A model generated the notes under the pieces. The model worked only from the letters and a program-made list of their open reading frames with translations. It searched no databases and was not told the origin of the DNA. From Polaromonas sp. JS666 (lineage in GTDB: Bacteria; Pseudomonadota; Gammaproteobacteria; Burkholderiales; Burkholderiaceae_C), in assembly GCF_900103405.1 (NCBI RefSeq), contig NZ_FNHX01000008.1, forward strand, positions 62,001 to 126,000: DNA of 64,000 nucleotides, read 5' to 3'. Made by a program: the position numbers and the translations under genes. Below are positions 53,047 to 61,195 of this stretch, in pieces. The stretch's first letter is position 1. Each line of letters starts with the position of its first letter.

Positions 53047-53415
53047 ATGAGCCCGAAATTAAAAGTCATCGCCTGGATTTTTGGCATTGTTGCCGCGTAT
53101 GCCGCGAGCGTCGGCATCGGTGCCTACCGCATCGTTTCCGCGGAAATGTTTCCCTTGGCCAAGGGGGGCGTGGCTGATTACCTGCGTGCCACGAAATCAA
53201 GCGACGCCAACAAGCCGCTTTACTTCAAATGGTGGTCGTCCTGGTATTTCAAAAACAGCTCCTCGGATGGGATGGCGCAGTTTTTACTTTGCGCCCCTTC
53301 CGCGCAATGCCATACGGTCGTCGCCTATGTGTCCGCCGGCAGGTGGCACATCAATGTCAACGGCCACCTGATCAATGTCGACAAATGGAGGGTTCCGGCC
53401 CCGCCTGCCGGGTGA
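53047..53415 (+). CDS. Hypothetical single-helix anchored protein
   Basis: A 122-residue protein with an N-terminal hydrophobic helix (VIAWIFGIVAAYAASVGIGAYRIV) and a small soluble domain containing FKWWSSWYFKNSSSDG, then CAPSAQCHTVVAYVSAGRWHINVNGHL. Two cysteines (CAPSAQC) could form a disulfide in the periplasm. No known family is recognised. The end of the gene shares sequence with the Lrp gene stop (TGATCA) on the other strand. Function unknown. Confidence 0.6.
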   Translation: MSPKLKVIAWIFGIVAAYAASVGIGAYRIVSAEMFPLAKGGVADYLRATKSSDANKPLYFKWWSSWYFKNSSSDGMAQFLLCAPSAQCHTVVAYVSAGRWHINVNGHLINVDKWRVPAPPAG

Positions 53416-53898
53416 TCACGCCAGGTGCCCGAGCGGCAGCGCGCTGCTGGCCTTGACCTCCCCCAGGGAAAAACTGGTGTGCAGGTCCTTCACATTGGGC
53501 AGGTTGATCAGGTTTTGCAGCGCGAACTTGCTGAAGGCCTCCAGGTCCTGCGCCACCACCTGCAATTCAAAAGTGCCGGTGCCGCTGATGTAGTGGCAGG
53601 ACACGATTTCCGGCAGTTTTTTGATGGCCTCCTCCAGCTGGCGCGTGGCGTCGCCGCTGTTGCGGTCGGCGTCCAGCCGCACAAAAGCCAGCACGCCCAG
53701 CCCGATTTTGTGGCGGTTGATCTCGGCCCGGTAGCCGGTGATGAAGCCCGATTCTTCGAGTGCCCGCACGCGCCGCCAGCAGGGCGCTGCCGACAGGCCT
53801 ACGCGCGAGGCCAGTTCGGTGTTGGTCAGCCGCGCGTCGCGCTGCAACTCATTCAGGATGGCGATGTCAAACTTGTCTAATGTTTCCATATTTGCCAT
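53416..53898 (-). CDS. Lrp/AsnC family transcriptional regulator
   Basis: A 160-residue regulator. The HTH is LDKFDIAILNELQRDARLTNTELASRVGLSAAPCWRRVRALEESGFI, and the C-terminal RAM domain includes LVARVLGD-like strand VLAFVRLDA, then VSCHYISGTGTFELQVVAQDLEAF. The start at 53898 (MANMETLD) or three codons later at 53889 are both possible. It is divergent from the large indolepyruvate oxidoreductase gene (176 bases), the classic arrangement for an amino-acid-responsive activator or repressor of an aromatic amino acid catabolic operon. Its ligand is probably an aromatic or branched amino acid. Confidence 0.9.
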   Translation of the reverse strand: MANMETLDKFDIAILNELQRDARLTNTELASRVGLSAAPCWRRVRALEESGFITGYRAEINRHKIGLGVLAFVRLDADRNSGDATRQLEEAIKKLPEIVSCHYISGTGTFELQVVAQDLEAFSKFALQNLINLPNVKDLHTSFSLGEVKASSALPLGHLA

Positions 53899-54073
53899 TT
53901 TGCAGCAAGATTCTTTCTGGAAGTGGGCTAAATGGGGCAAACAAAGCAAAGACATATCAGGGCCGGCGGCATACACTTTGCATGCCTATAGAGGGCTGGC
54001 CCTAACCGGGTTTGACCCTTTCGCGAACTCGCCCACAAGGCGGTACTAAAAACAGTCCTGGAGACCCACGAAC
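53899..54073. promoter_or_regulatory. Divergent control region between lrp-like and oxidoreductase genes
   Basis: About 175 bases containing both promoters and presumably the Lrp-type binding sites. Notable are repeated TTGC/GCAA elements on the regulator side (TTGCAGCAAG; TTTGCATGCC), a GGGCTGGCCC palindrome near 54003-54012, and A/T-rich tracts. No unique consensus box can be assigned by eye. Confidence 0.4.
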
Positions 54074-57000
54074 ATGAACGCGCCCCTACCTGAACACATC
54101 CGCAAGGCCCTGGAAACCGTCACTCTTGACGATAAATATTCCTTAGGGCACGGCCGCGCTTTCATGAGCGGCGTCCAGGCGCTGGTCCGCCTGCCCATGC
54201 TGCAGTGCACGCGCGATGCCATGGCGGGCCTGAACACCGCGGGTTTTGTCAGCGGCTATCGCGGCTCGCCGCTGGGCGGCTATGACCAGGCGCTGTGGGC
54301 CGCCAAAAAACACCTGGCCGCGCAGAACATCGTGTTCCAGCCGGGCGTCAACGAGGAATTGGGCGCCACCGCCGTCTGGGGCACCCAGCAACTGGACCTG
54401 TACCCGCAAAGCAAAAAATTCGACGGTGTGTTCGGCATCTGGTACGGCAAGGGCCCGGGCGTGGACCGCTGCTCGGACGTCTTCAAGCACGCCAACATGG
54501 CGGGCACCGCGAAACACGGCGGCGTGATCGCGATTGCCGGCGATGACCATGTCTCCAAGAGCTCCACCGCCGCCCACCAGAGCGACCACATCTTCAAGGC
54601 CTGCGGCCTGCCGGTGTTCTTTCCGTCCAATGTGCAGGACATCCTGGACATGGGCCTGCATGCTTTTGCCATGAGCCGTTTTTCCGGTGTCTGGTCAGGC
54701 ATGAAAACCATACAGGAAGTCGTGGAGTCGTCGAGCTCCATCCTGGTCGACCCGGACCGCGTGAAGATCATCCTGCCCGAAGACTTCGAAATGCCGCCCG
54801 GCGGCCTGCACATCCGCTGGCCCGACGCACCGCTGGAGCAGGAAGCCCGGCTGATGGACTACAAATGGTATGCGGCGCTCGCGTACATCCGCGCCAACAA
54901 GCTCAACTACAACGTCATCGCCGGCCCCAAGGACCGCTTCGGCCTGATCGCCAGCGGCAAGGCCTTCAACGACACGCGCCAGGCGCTGGCCGACCTCGGG
55001 CTCGATGAGCAAACCTGCCACCAGCTGGGCATACGCCTGCACAAGGTCAATGTGGTCTGGCCGCTGGAGGCCACCATCACGCGCGACTTCGCCGAGGGCC
55101 TGCAGGAAATCCTGGTGGTCGAGGAAAAACGCCAGGTCATCGAATACCAGCTCAAGGAAGAGCTGTACAACTGGCGCGCCGACGTGCGGCCCAATGTGCT
55201 GGGCAAGTTCGACGAGCCCGAAGGCGACCAGTCGGGCGGCGAATGGGGCCGCTCCAACCCGAGCGACAACTGGCTGCTGCGCGCCAAGGCCGACCTGACG
55301 CCGGCCATCATCGCCAAGGCGATCGCCAAACGCCTCAAAAAGCTGGGCGTGCCGGCCGACGTGGTTTCGCGCATGGACGAGCGCCTGGCCGTGATCGAGG
55401 CGCGCGAACGCGCCCTGGCCGAAGCCAAGGCCGACACCGGCGAGCGCGCGCCCTGGTTTTGCAGCGGCTGCCCGCACAACACCAGCACGCGTGTGCCCGA
55501 GGGTTCACGCGCCGTGGCCGGCATAGGCTGCCACTACATGGCGACCTGGATGGACCGCTCCACCTCCACTTTCACGCAGATGGGCGGCGAAGGTGTGACC
55601 TGGGTGGGCCAGGCAGCCTTCACGACCGATGAGCATATTTTTGCCAACCTCGGCGACGGCACCTACTTCCACAGCGGGCTGCTGGCGATACGCCAGGCCA
55701 TCGCCTCGGGCGTGAACATCACCTACAAGATCCTCTACAACGATGCGGTCGCCATGACGGGCGGCCAGCAGGTCGGCGAGCGGCCCGAAGGCCACTCGGT
55801 GCTGCAAATCATGCAAAGCCTGCGCGCTGAAGGCGTGGCCAAGCTGGTCATCGTGACCGACGAGCCGCAGAAATACGACGGCGCGCCGCTGCTGGAAGGC
55901 GTGACGGTGCACCACCGCGACGAGCTGGACCGCATCCAGCGCGAGTTCCGCGAGATCAAGGGCACGACCGCCATCATTTACGACCAGACCTGCGCGACGG
56001 AAAAGCGCCGGCGCCGCAAACGCGGCACCCTGGTGGACCCGGAAAAGCGCGTGGTGATCAACGAACTGGTCTGCGAGGGCTGCGGCGACTGCTCGGTGCA
56101 GTCCAACTGCCTGTCGGTCGAGCCGCTGGAAACCGAATTCGGCCGCAAGCGCCGCATCAACCAGAACACCTGCAACAAGGACTATTCCTGCGTAAAGGGC
56201 TTCTGCCCCAGCTTCATCACCGTCGAGGGCGGGCAACTGAAGAAGCCGAAGAAAGAAAAGAAGGGCGGCATCTCCAGCCTGCCGCCGGTTCCCGAACCCG
56301 TGTTGCCCGTGGCGGAAAACGCCTGGGGCATTGTCGTGGGCGGCGTGGGCGGCACCGGCGTCATCACCATAGGCCAGCTGCTGGGCATGGCGGCCCACAT
56401 GGAAGGCAAGGGCGTGGTCACGCAGGACGCGGGCGGCCTGGCGCAAAAAGGCGGCGCCACCTGGAGCCACATCCAGATCGCGAACCGGCCCGAGGCGATT
56501 TACACCACCAAGGTGGACACCGCCAAGGCCGACCTGGTCATAGGCTGCGACCCGATTGTGGCGGCCAGCAAATACACCCTCACCGTCATGCAGCCGGGCC
56601 GCACCTATGTGGCCATGAATTCGCACGGCACGCCGACGGCGGCCTTTGTGAAGGACCCGGGCTGGCAGTTCCCCGGCGGCAATTGCGAAAGCGCCGTGAC
56701 CTCCGCAGTGGGCGCTGACTTGCTGGGCAGCTTCGATGCCGAAGAGGTGGCGGTGCAACTGGTGGGCGACTCGATTTACACCAACCCACTGATGCTGGGC
56801 TTTGCCTGGCAAAAGGGGCGTGTGCCGCTGTCGCATGCCGCGCTGATGCGGGCCATCGAGCTCAACGGCGTGCAAGTCGACAACAACAAGGCGGCCTTTG
56901 AATGGGGCCGTCGCTGCGCGCACGACCTGGCCTCGGTGCGGGCGCTGTTCAAGGCGGCGCAGGTTATCGAATTCGTGAAAAAGCCGGCCCTGGCCGAAAT

Positions 57001-57640
57001 GCTGGCGAAACGGGTGGACTTTTTGACGGCCTACCAGAATGCCGCCTACGCCCAGGCCTACCAGTCCTTTGTCGAACAAGTGCGGGGCGCCGAGGCGGTG
57101 CTGGGCAAGACGACGCTGACTGAAGCCGTGGCGCGCTACCTGTTCAAGCTGATGGCCTACAAGGACGAGTATGAAGTGGCGCGGCTGCACACCGATACGG
57201 CCTTCCTGGGCAAGGTCAACGCCATGTTCGAAGGCGACTTCAAGCTGCATTACCACCTGGCGCCGCCCTTGATCGCCGCCAAAAACGACAAAGGCGAGCT
57301 GCAAAAGAAGCAGTTCGGCCCCTGGATGCTGGGCGCGTTCAAGGTGCTGGCGCGCCTGAAGGGCCTGCGCGGCACGCCGCTGGATGTGTTCGGCCGCACC
57401 GAAGAGCGGCGCACCGAGCGCGCCCTGATCGAGGAATACAAGGCCAGTCTTTCGGAAGTGCTGGCGGGGCTGACGGCCGAAAACCATGCCACCGCGCTGG
57501 AAATCGCCCGGATTCCCGAAATGATCAAGGGTTACGGCCATGTCAAGGCCCGCCACCTGGCCGCCGCGCGGCCGCAGTGGGCCGCCTTGATGCAAGCCTT
57601 TCGTAGCCCCGGATCTACCGTCCAGCGGAAAGCGGCCTGA
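54074..57640 (+). CDS. Fused indolepyruvate ferredoxin oxidoreductase
   Basis: A 1188-residue enzyme that combines the alpha, beta and gamma parts of indolepyruvate ferredoxin oxidoreductase. Arylpyruvates from aromatic amino acids are decarboxylated to aryl-acetyl-CoA with ferredoxin as acceptor. The N-terminal TPP region includes GYRGSPLGGYDQALW and GVNEELGATAVWG. CSGCPHNTS precedes the second TPP domain, and a ferredoxin-like stretch starts at C667 (CEGCGDCSVQSNC, then CNKDYSC and CPSF). The gamma-like domain begins GGVGGTGVITIGQLLGMAAHMEGKGV. A C-terminal DUF6537 part follows. It has a strong ribosome-binding site region. The divergent Lrp gene probably controls it. Confidence 0.9.
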   Translation: MNAPLPEHIRKALETVTLDDKYSLGHGRAFMSGVQALVRLPMLQCTRDAMAGLNTAGFVSGYRGSPLGGYDQALWAAKKHLAAQNIVFQPGVNEELGATAVWGTQQLDLYPQSKKFDGVFGIWYGKGPGVDRCSDVFKHANMAGTAKHGGVIAIAGDDHVSKSSTAAHQSDHIFKACGLPVFFPSNVQDILDMGLHAFAMSRFSGVWSGMKTIQEVVESSSSILVDPDRVKIILPEDFEMPPGGLHIRWPDAPLEQEARLMDYKWYAALAYIRANKLNYNVIAGPKDRFGLIASGKAFNDTRQALADLGLDEQTCHQLGIRLHKVNVVWPLEATITRDFAEGLQEILVVEEKRQVIEYQLKEELYNWRADVRPNVLGKFDEPEGDQSGGEWGRSNPSDNWLLRAKADLTPAIIAKAIAKRLKKLGVPADVVSRMDERLAVIEARERALAEAKADTGERAPWFCSGCPHNTSTRVPEGSRAVAGIGCHYMATWMDRSTSTFTQMGGEGVTWVGQAAFTTDEHIFANLGDGTYFHSGLLAIRQAIASGVNITYKILYNDAVAMTGGQQVGERPEGHSVLQIMQSLRAEGVAKLVIVTDEPQKYDGAPLLEGVTVHHRDELDRIQREFREIKGTTAIIYDQTCATEKRRRRKRGTLVDPEKRVVINELVCEGCGDCSVQSNCLSVEPLETEFGRKRRINQNTCNKDYSCVKGFCPSFITVEGGQLKKPKKEKKGGISSLPPVPEPVLPVAENAWGIVVGGVGGTGVITIGQLLGMAAHMEGKGVVTQDAGGLAQKGGATWSHIQIANRPEAIYTTKVDTAKADLVIGCDPIVAASKYTLTVMQPGRTYVAMNSHGTPTAAFVKDPGWQFPGGNCESAVTSAVGADLLGSFDAEEVAVQLVGDSIYTNPLMLGFAWQKGRVPLSHAALMRAIELNGVQVDNNKAAFEWGRRCAHDLASVRALFKAAQVIEFVKKPALAEMLAKRVDFLTAYQNAAYAQAYQSFVEQVRGAEAVLGKTTLTEAVARYLFKLMAYKDEYEVARLHTDTAFLGKVNAMFEGDFKLHYHLAPPLIAAKNDKGELQKKQFGPWMLGAFKVLARLKGLRGTPLDVFGRTEERRTERALIEEYKASLSEVLAGLTAENHATALEIARIPEMIKGYGHVKARHLAAARPQWAALMQAFRSPGSTVQRKAA

Positions 57641-57667
57641 GTCGGCTTCGCCCCTTTCTTGCCTGTA

Positions 57668-57702
57668 AGGGCCGCCGCGGCAAAGCCCGCGACGGCCCTT
57701 TG
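57668..57702 (+). terminator. Hairpin terminator candidate after the oxidoreductase gene
   Basis: Arms AGGGCCGCCGCGG (57668-57680) and CCCGCGACGGCCCT (57686-57699) form a long GC-rich stem with one mismatch, followed by TTT. It lies 27 bases after the stop codon. The short T-run makes it a weak but plausible Rho-independent terminator. Confidence 0.6.
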
Positions 57703-57849
57703 CGCGTAAACCCGGCTTGAAAAGCCCCTGGCGCGCGCCAGTTACCCCTTGGGGCGCTTGCCCCGCCGCATACAATCGTGGACTCCGTACGCCGTCCGTG
57801 CTGGACGGCGCGCGCGCCAGTGTGTTTTTATTATGTTGTGGAGTTAGCC

Positions 57850-58191
57850 GTGTTCATTTCTTCCGCCTTTGCCCAAACCGCTCCCGCTGCAGCCGCCGGT
57901 GGTGACATGATGTCCTCGCTGACGGGCATGCTGCCCCTGGTGCTGATGTTTGTGGTGCTGTATTTCGTCATGATCCGCCCGCAGATGAAAAAGCAGAAAG
58001 AGCACCGCGCCATGATCGACGCGCTGGCCAAGGGCGATGAAGTCGCAACGGCCGGCGGCCTGCTCGGCAAGGTGACCAAGCTGGGCGACGCTTACCTGAC
58101 CCTGGAACTGGCCCCCGGCGTCGAAGTGCAGCTGCAGCGCAGCGCCATCATCCAGGTCCTGCCCAAGGGCGCGATCAGCACGGCCAAGTAA
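57850..58191 (+). CDS. yajC: Sec translocase accessory protein YajC
   Basis: A 113-residue inner-membrane protein that associates with SecD-SecF. The sequence FISSAFAQTAPAAAAGG, then the hydrophobic helix LVLMFVVLYFVMIRPQMKKQKEHRAMIDALAKGDEVATAGGLLGKV is the YajC signature. The start is a GTG at 57850 with GGAG upstream; it gives the common FISSAFAQ N-terminus. It starts the yajC-secD-secF unit. A terminator-like hairpin lies directly after its stop, so secD may be expressed at a lower level. Confidence 0.95.
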   Translation: MFISSAFAQTAPAAAAGGDMMSSLTGMLPLVLMFVVLYFVMIRPQMKKQKEHRAMIDALAKGDEVATAGGLLGKVTKLGDAYLTLELAPGVEVQLQRSAIIQVLPKGAISTAK

Positions 58192-58200
58192 GTCTTCAAG

Positions 58201-58227
58201 GCCCTGTGGGGATTCGCAGGGCTTTTT
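58201..58227 (+). terminator. Terminator-like hairpin between yajC and secD
   Basis: GCCCTG (58201-58206) and CAGGGC (58217-58222) form a 6-bp stem with a 10-base loop, followed by TTTTT (58223-58227). This is a Rho-independent terminator by form, 10 bases after the yajC stop and 73 bases before secD. It may be partial. Confidence 0.7.
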
Positions 58228-58299
58228 GGTATATCGGGGCTGCTGCGGCTTGATGCGGGCGCCCCTTTTGTTCATTTGTCCACCAGGAACAGCCCTCCC

Positions 58300-60177
58300 A
58301 TGAATCGTTATCCGGCCTGGAAGTACGCCATCATCGTGGTCGCGCTGCTGATCGCGGCTTTGTACACGCTGCCCAATTTCTTCGGCGAAGCGCCCGCGGT
58401 GCAGGTGTCCAGCAGCAAATCCACCGTCAAGGTCGACAGCACGACGCTGGCCAAAGTCGAGCAGGCTCTCAAGGACACCGGCATCGCGGCCGACGCCATC
58501 ACGCTCGAGGGCAGTTCGATCAAGGCGCGTTTCGGCGACACCGACACGCAGCTCAAGGCCAAGGACGCCATCCAGAAAGCTCTGGCGCCCGACGCGAACG
58601 ACCCGGCCTATGTGGTCGCGCTCAATCTGCTGTCGCGCTCGCCCGCCTGGCTGACATCGCTGCACGCTTTCCCGATGTACCTGGGGCTGGACCTGCGCGG
58701 CGGCGTGCACTTCATGCTGCAGGTGGACATGCAGGCGGCGCTCACCAAACGCGCCGAGTCCCTGGCCGGCGACATCCGCCTGTCCCTGCGCGAGAAAAAC
58801 ATCCGCCACGGCGGCATCAGCCGCAACGGCCAGGCCATTGAAATCAGGCTGCGAGACTCCGCCACCCTGGCCTCCACCAAGGGACTGATCCAGGACCAGT
58901 TCGCCGACCTGCAGACCGTTGATGCGCCGGACGGCACGGAATACAAACTGACGGCCTCCATCAAGCCTGAAGCCGCGCGCCGCATCCAGGACCAGGCGCT
59001 CAAGCAGAACATCGTGACGCTGCACAACCGCATCAACGAGCTGGGCGTTGCCGAGCCGGTGATCCAGCAGCAAGGCATAGACCGCATCGTGGTGCAACTG
59101 CCCGGCGTGCAGGACACGGCCAAGGCCAAGGACATCCTGGGCCGCACCGCCACCCTGGAAATGCGCCTGGTGGACGACAGCGCGGAAGCCCGCGCCGCCG
59201 CGAACAATACCGGCGCCGTTCCTTTCGGCGATGAGCGCTTTTTTGAGCGCAACGGCCAGGCTGTGATCGTCAAGAAACAGGTGATCCTGACCGGCGAAAG
59301 CCTGACGGACGCGCAGCCCGGCTTTGACTCGCAGAGCCAGCAGCCCAAGGTGGACCTCACGGTCGACGCCAAGGGCGGGCGCATCATGCGCGACACCAGC
59401 CGCGAGAACCTGAAGAAGCGCATGGCCATTTTGCTGTTCGAAAAAGGCAAGGGCGAGGTACTGACCGCGCCCGTCATCCAGGGCGAACTCGGCAACCGCT
59501 TTCAGATTTCGGGCTCCATGAGCGTCGTCGAGGCCAATGACCTGGCGCTGCTGCTGCGCGCCGGCTCGCTGGCCGCGCCCATGGAGATCATCGAGGAGCG
59601 CACCATAGGCCCGACCCTGGGCGCCGACAATATTTCCAAGGGCTTTCACAGCGTGTCCTGGGGCTTTGTCGTGATCGTGGCCTTCATGGCCGCCTATTAC
59701 ATGCTGTTCGGCCTGTTCTCCGGCCTGGCGCTGGCCGTCAACCTGCTGCTGCTGGTGGCGGTGCTGTCCATGCTGCAGGCGACCCTGACGTTGCCCGGCA
59801 TGGCGGCCATGGCGCTGGCGCTGGGCATGGCCATCGACTCCAACGTGCTGATCAACGAACGCGTGCGTGAGGAGCTGCGCAACGGCTCGTCGCCGCAGGC
59901 GGCCATCCACGCGGGCTACGAGCGGGCCTGGGCCACCATCCTGGACTCCAATATCTCGACGCTGATTGCCGGCCTGGCGCTGTTGGCCTTCGGTTCCGGC
60001 CCGGTGCGCGGCTTCGCGGTGGTGCACTGCATAGGCATCCTGACCAGCATGTTCTCGGCGGTGTTTTTCTCGCGCGGCCTGGTGAACCTCTGGTACGGCC
60101 GCCAGAAAAAGCTCAAGTCGGTCTCCATCGGCACCGTGTGGCGGCCCGCCGCCTCCGGCGCCGTGGCAACCAAATAA
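58300..60177 (+). CDS. secD: Sec translocase protein SecD
   Basis: A 625-residue component of the proton-motive-force-driven SecDF complex that pulls exported proteins across the membrane. One N-terminal helix precedes the large periplasmic P1 region; the motif LGLDLRGGVHFMLQVDMQAAL is the conserved start of the first part. Five C-terminal helices include GMAAMALALGMAIDSNVLINERVREEL and SNISTLIAGLALLAFGSGPVRGFAVVH. The ATG at 58300 follows CAGGAAC. secF follows after 37 bases. All family landmarks are intact. Confidence 0.97.
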   Translation: MNRYPAWKYAIIVVALLIAALYTLPNFFGEAPAVQVSSSKSTVKVDSTTLAKVEQALKDTGIAADAITLEGSSIKARFGDTDTQLKAKDAIQKALAPDANDPAYVVALNLLSRSPAWLTSLHAFPMYLGLDLRGGVHFMLQVDMQAALTKRAESLAGDIRLSLREKNIRHGGISRNGQAIEIRLRDSATLASTKGLIQDQFADLQTVDAPDGTEYKLTASIKPEAARRIQDQALKQNIVTLHNRINELGVAEPVIQQQGIDRIVVQLPGVQDTAKAKDILGRTATLEMRLVDDSAEARAAANNTGAVPFGDERFFERNGQAVIVKKQVILTGESLTDAQPGFDSQSQQPKVDLTVDAKGGRIMRDTSRENLKKRMAILLFEKGKGEVLTAPVIQGELGNRFQISGSMSVVEANDLALLLRAGSLAAPMEIIEERTIGPTLGADNISKGFHSVSWGFVVIVAFMAAYYMLFGLFSGLALAVNLLLLVAVLSMLQATLTLPGMAAMALALGMAIDSNVLINERVREELRNGSSPQAAIHAGYERAWATILDSNISTLIAGLALLAFGSGPVRGFAVVHCIGILTSMFSAVFFSRGLVNLWYGRQKKLKSVSIGTVWRPAASGAVATK

Positions 60178-60214
60178 TCCCGGCCTTTTCTCCCGAGTTT
60201 CCCAAGGACCCCAG

Positions 60215-61168
60215 ATGGAATTCTTCAAAATCCGGCGCGACATCCCGTTCATGCGGCATGCCCTGATTTTTAATGTCATCAGTTTTGCGACCTTCGCGCT
60301 GGCCGTCTTCTTCCTGATCACGCGCGGCCTGCACCTGTCGGTGGAGTTCACCGGCGGCACCCTGATGGAGGTGAACTACACCCAGGCCGCCGACGTCGGC
60401 AAGATCCGCGACACCGTGGCCGGCCTGGGATTCAGCGACGTGCAGGTGCAGAACTTCGGTACTTCGCGCGACGTGATGATCCGCTTGCCAGCCCAGAAGG
60501 GCGTGAGCACCGCCCAGCAGAGCGACAAGGTGCTCGCGGCGCTCAAAGCCGCCAGCCCGGAGGTGACGCTGCGCCGCACGGAGTTTGTCGGCCCGCAGGT
60601 CGGCGAGGAGCTGGCCCACGACGGGCTCAAGGCGCTGGCCATGGTGGTGTTCGGCATCATGGTCTACCTGGCCTTCCGTTTTGAATGGAAGTACGCGGTG
60701 GCGGCCATCATCGCCAACCTGCACGACGTCGTCATCATCCTGGGCTTCTTCGCGTTCTTCCAGTGGGAGTTCTCGCTGGCCGTGCTGGCCGCCGTGCTAG
60801 CGGTGCTGGGCTATTCCGTCAATGAGTCGGTGGTGATCTTCGACCGGATCCGCGAGAACTTCCGCCGTTACCGCAAGATGAACACCATAGAGATCATCGA
60901 CAACGCGATCACTTCCACCATCAGCCGCACCATCATCACCCACGGCTCGACCCAGATCATGGTGTTGTCCATGTTGCTGTTCGGCGGCCCGACACTGTTT
61001 TACTTCGCCCTGGCGCTGACCATAGGCATCCTGTTCGGTATTTATTCCTCGGTTTTTGTGGCCGCCGCGATCGCGATGTGGCTGGGCATCAAGCGGGAAG
61101 ACCTGGTCAAGGCGCCGGCCAAAAAAGGCGAAGATCCGAATGACCCCAACGCAGGGGCTACGGTGTAA
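60215..61168 (+). CDS. secF: Sec translocase protein SecF
   Basis: A 317-residue partner of SecD. Motifs are VEFTGGTLMEVNYTQAADVG, then VGPQVGEELAHDGLKALAMVV and GYSVNESVVIFDRIRENFRRY, all typical, followed by SRTIITHGSTQIMVLSMLLFGGPTLFYFAL. Six hydrophobic helices are predicted. The ATG at 60215 has AAGGA seven bases upstream. It lies 37 bases after secD and 27 bases before the DUF1631 gene, which may share the transcript. Confidence 0.97.
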   Translation: MEFFKIRRDIPFMRHALIFNVISFATFALAVFFLITRGLHLSVEFTGGTLMEVNYTQAADVGKIRDTVAGLGFSDVQVQNFGTSRDVMIRLPAQKGVSTAQQSDKVLAALKAASPEVTLRRTEFVGPQVGEELAHDGLKALAMVVFGIMVYLAFRFEWKYAVAAIIANLHDVVIILGFFAFFQWEFSLAVLAAVLAVLGYSVNESVVIFDRIRENFRRYRKMNTIEIIDNAITSTISRTIITHGSTQIMVLSMLLFGGPTLFYFALALTIGILFGIYSSVFVAAAIAMWLGIKREDLVKAPAKKGEDPNDPNAGATV

Positions 61169-61195
61169 GCTATAGGCTAATCACCCAGGGCGGTC

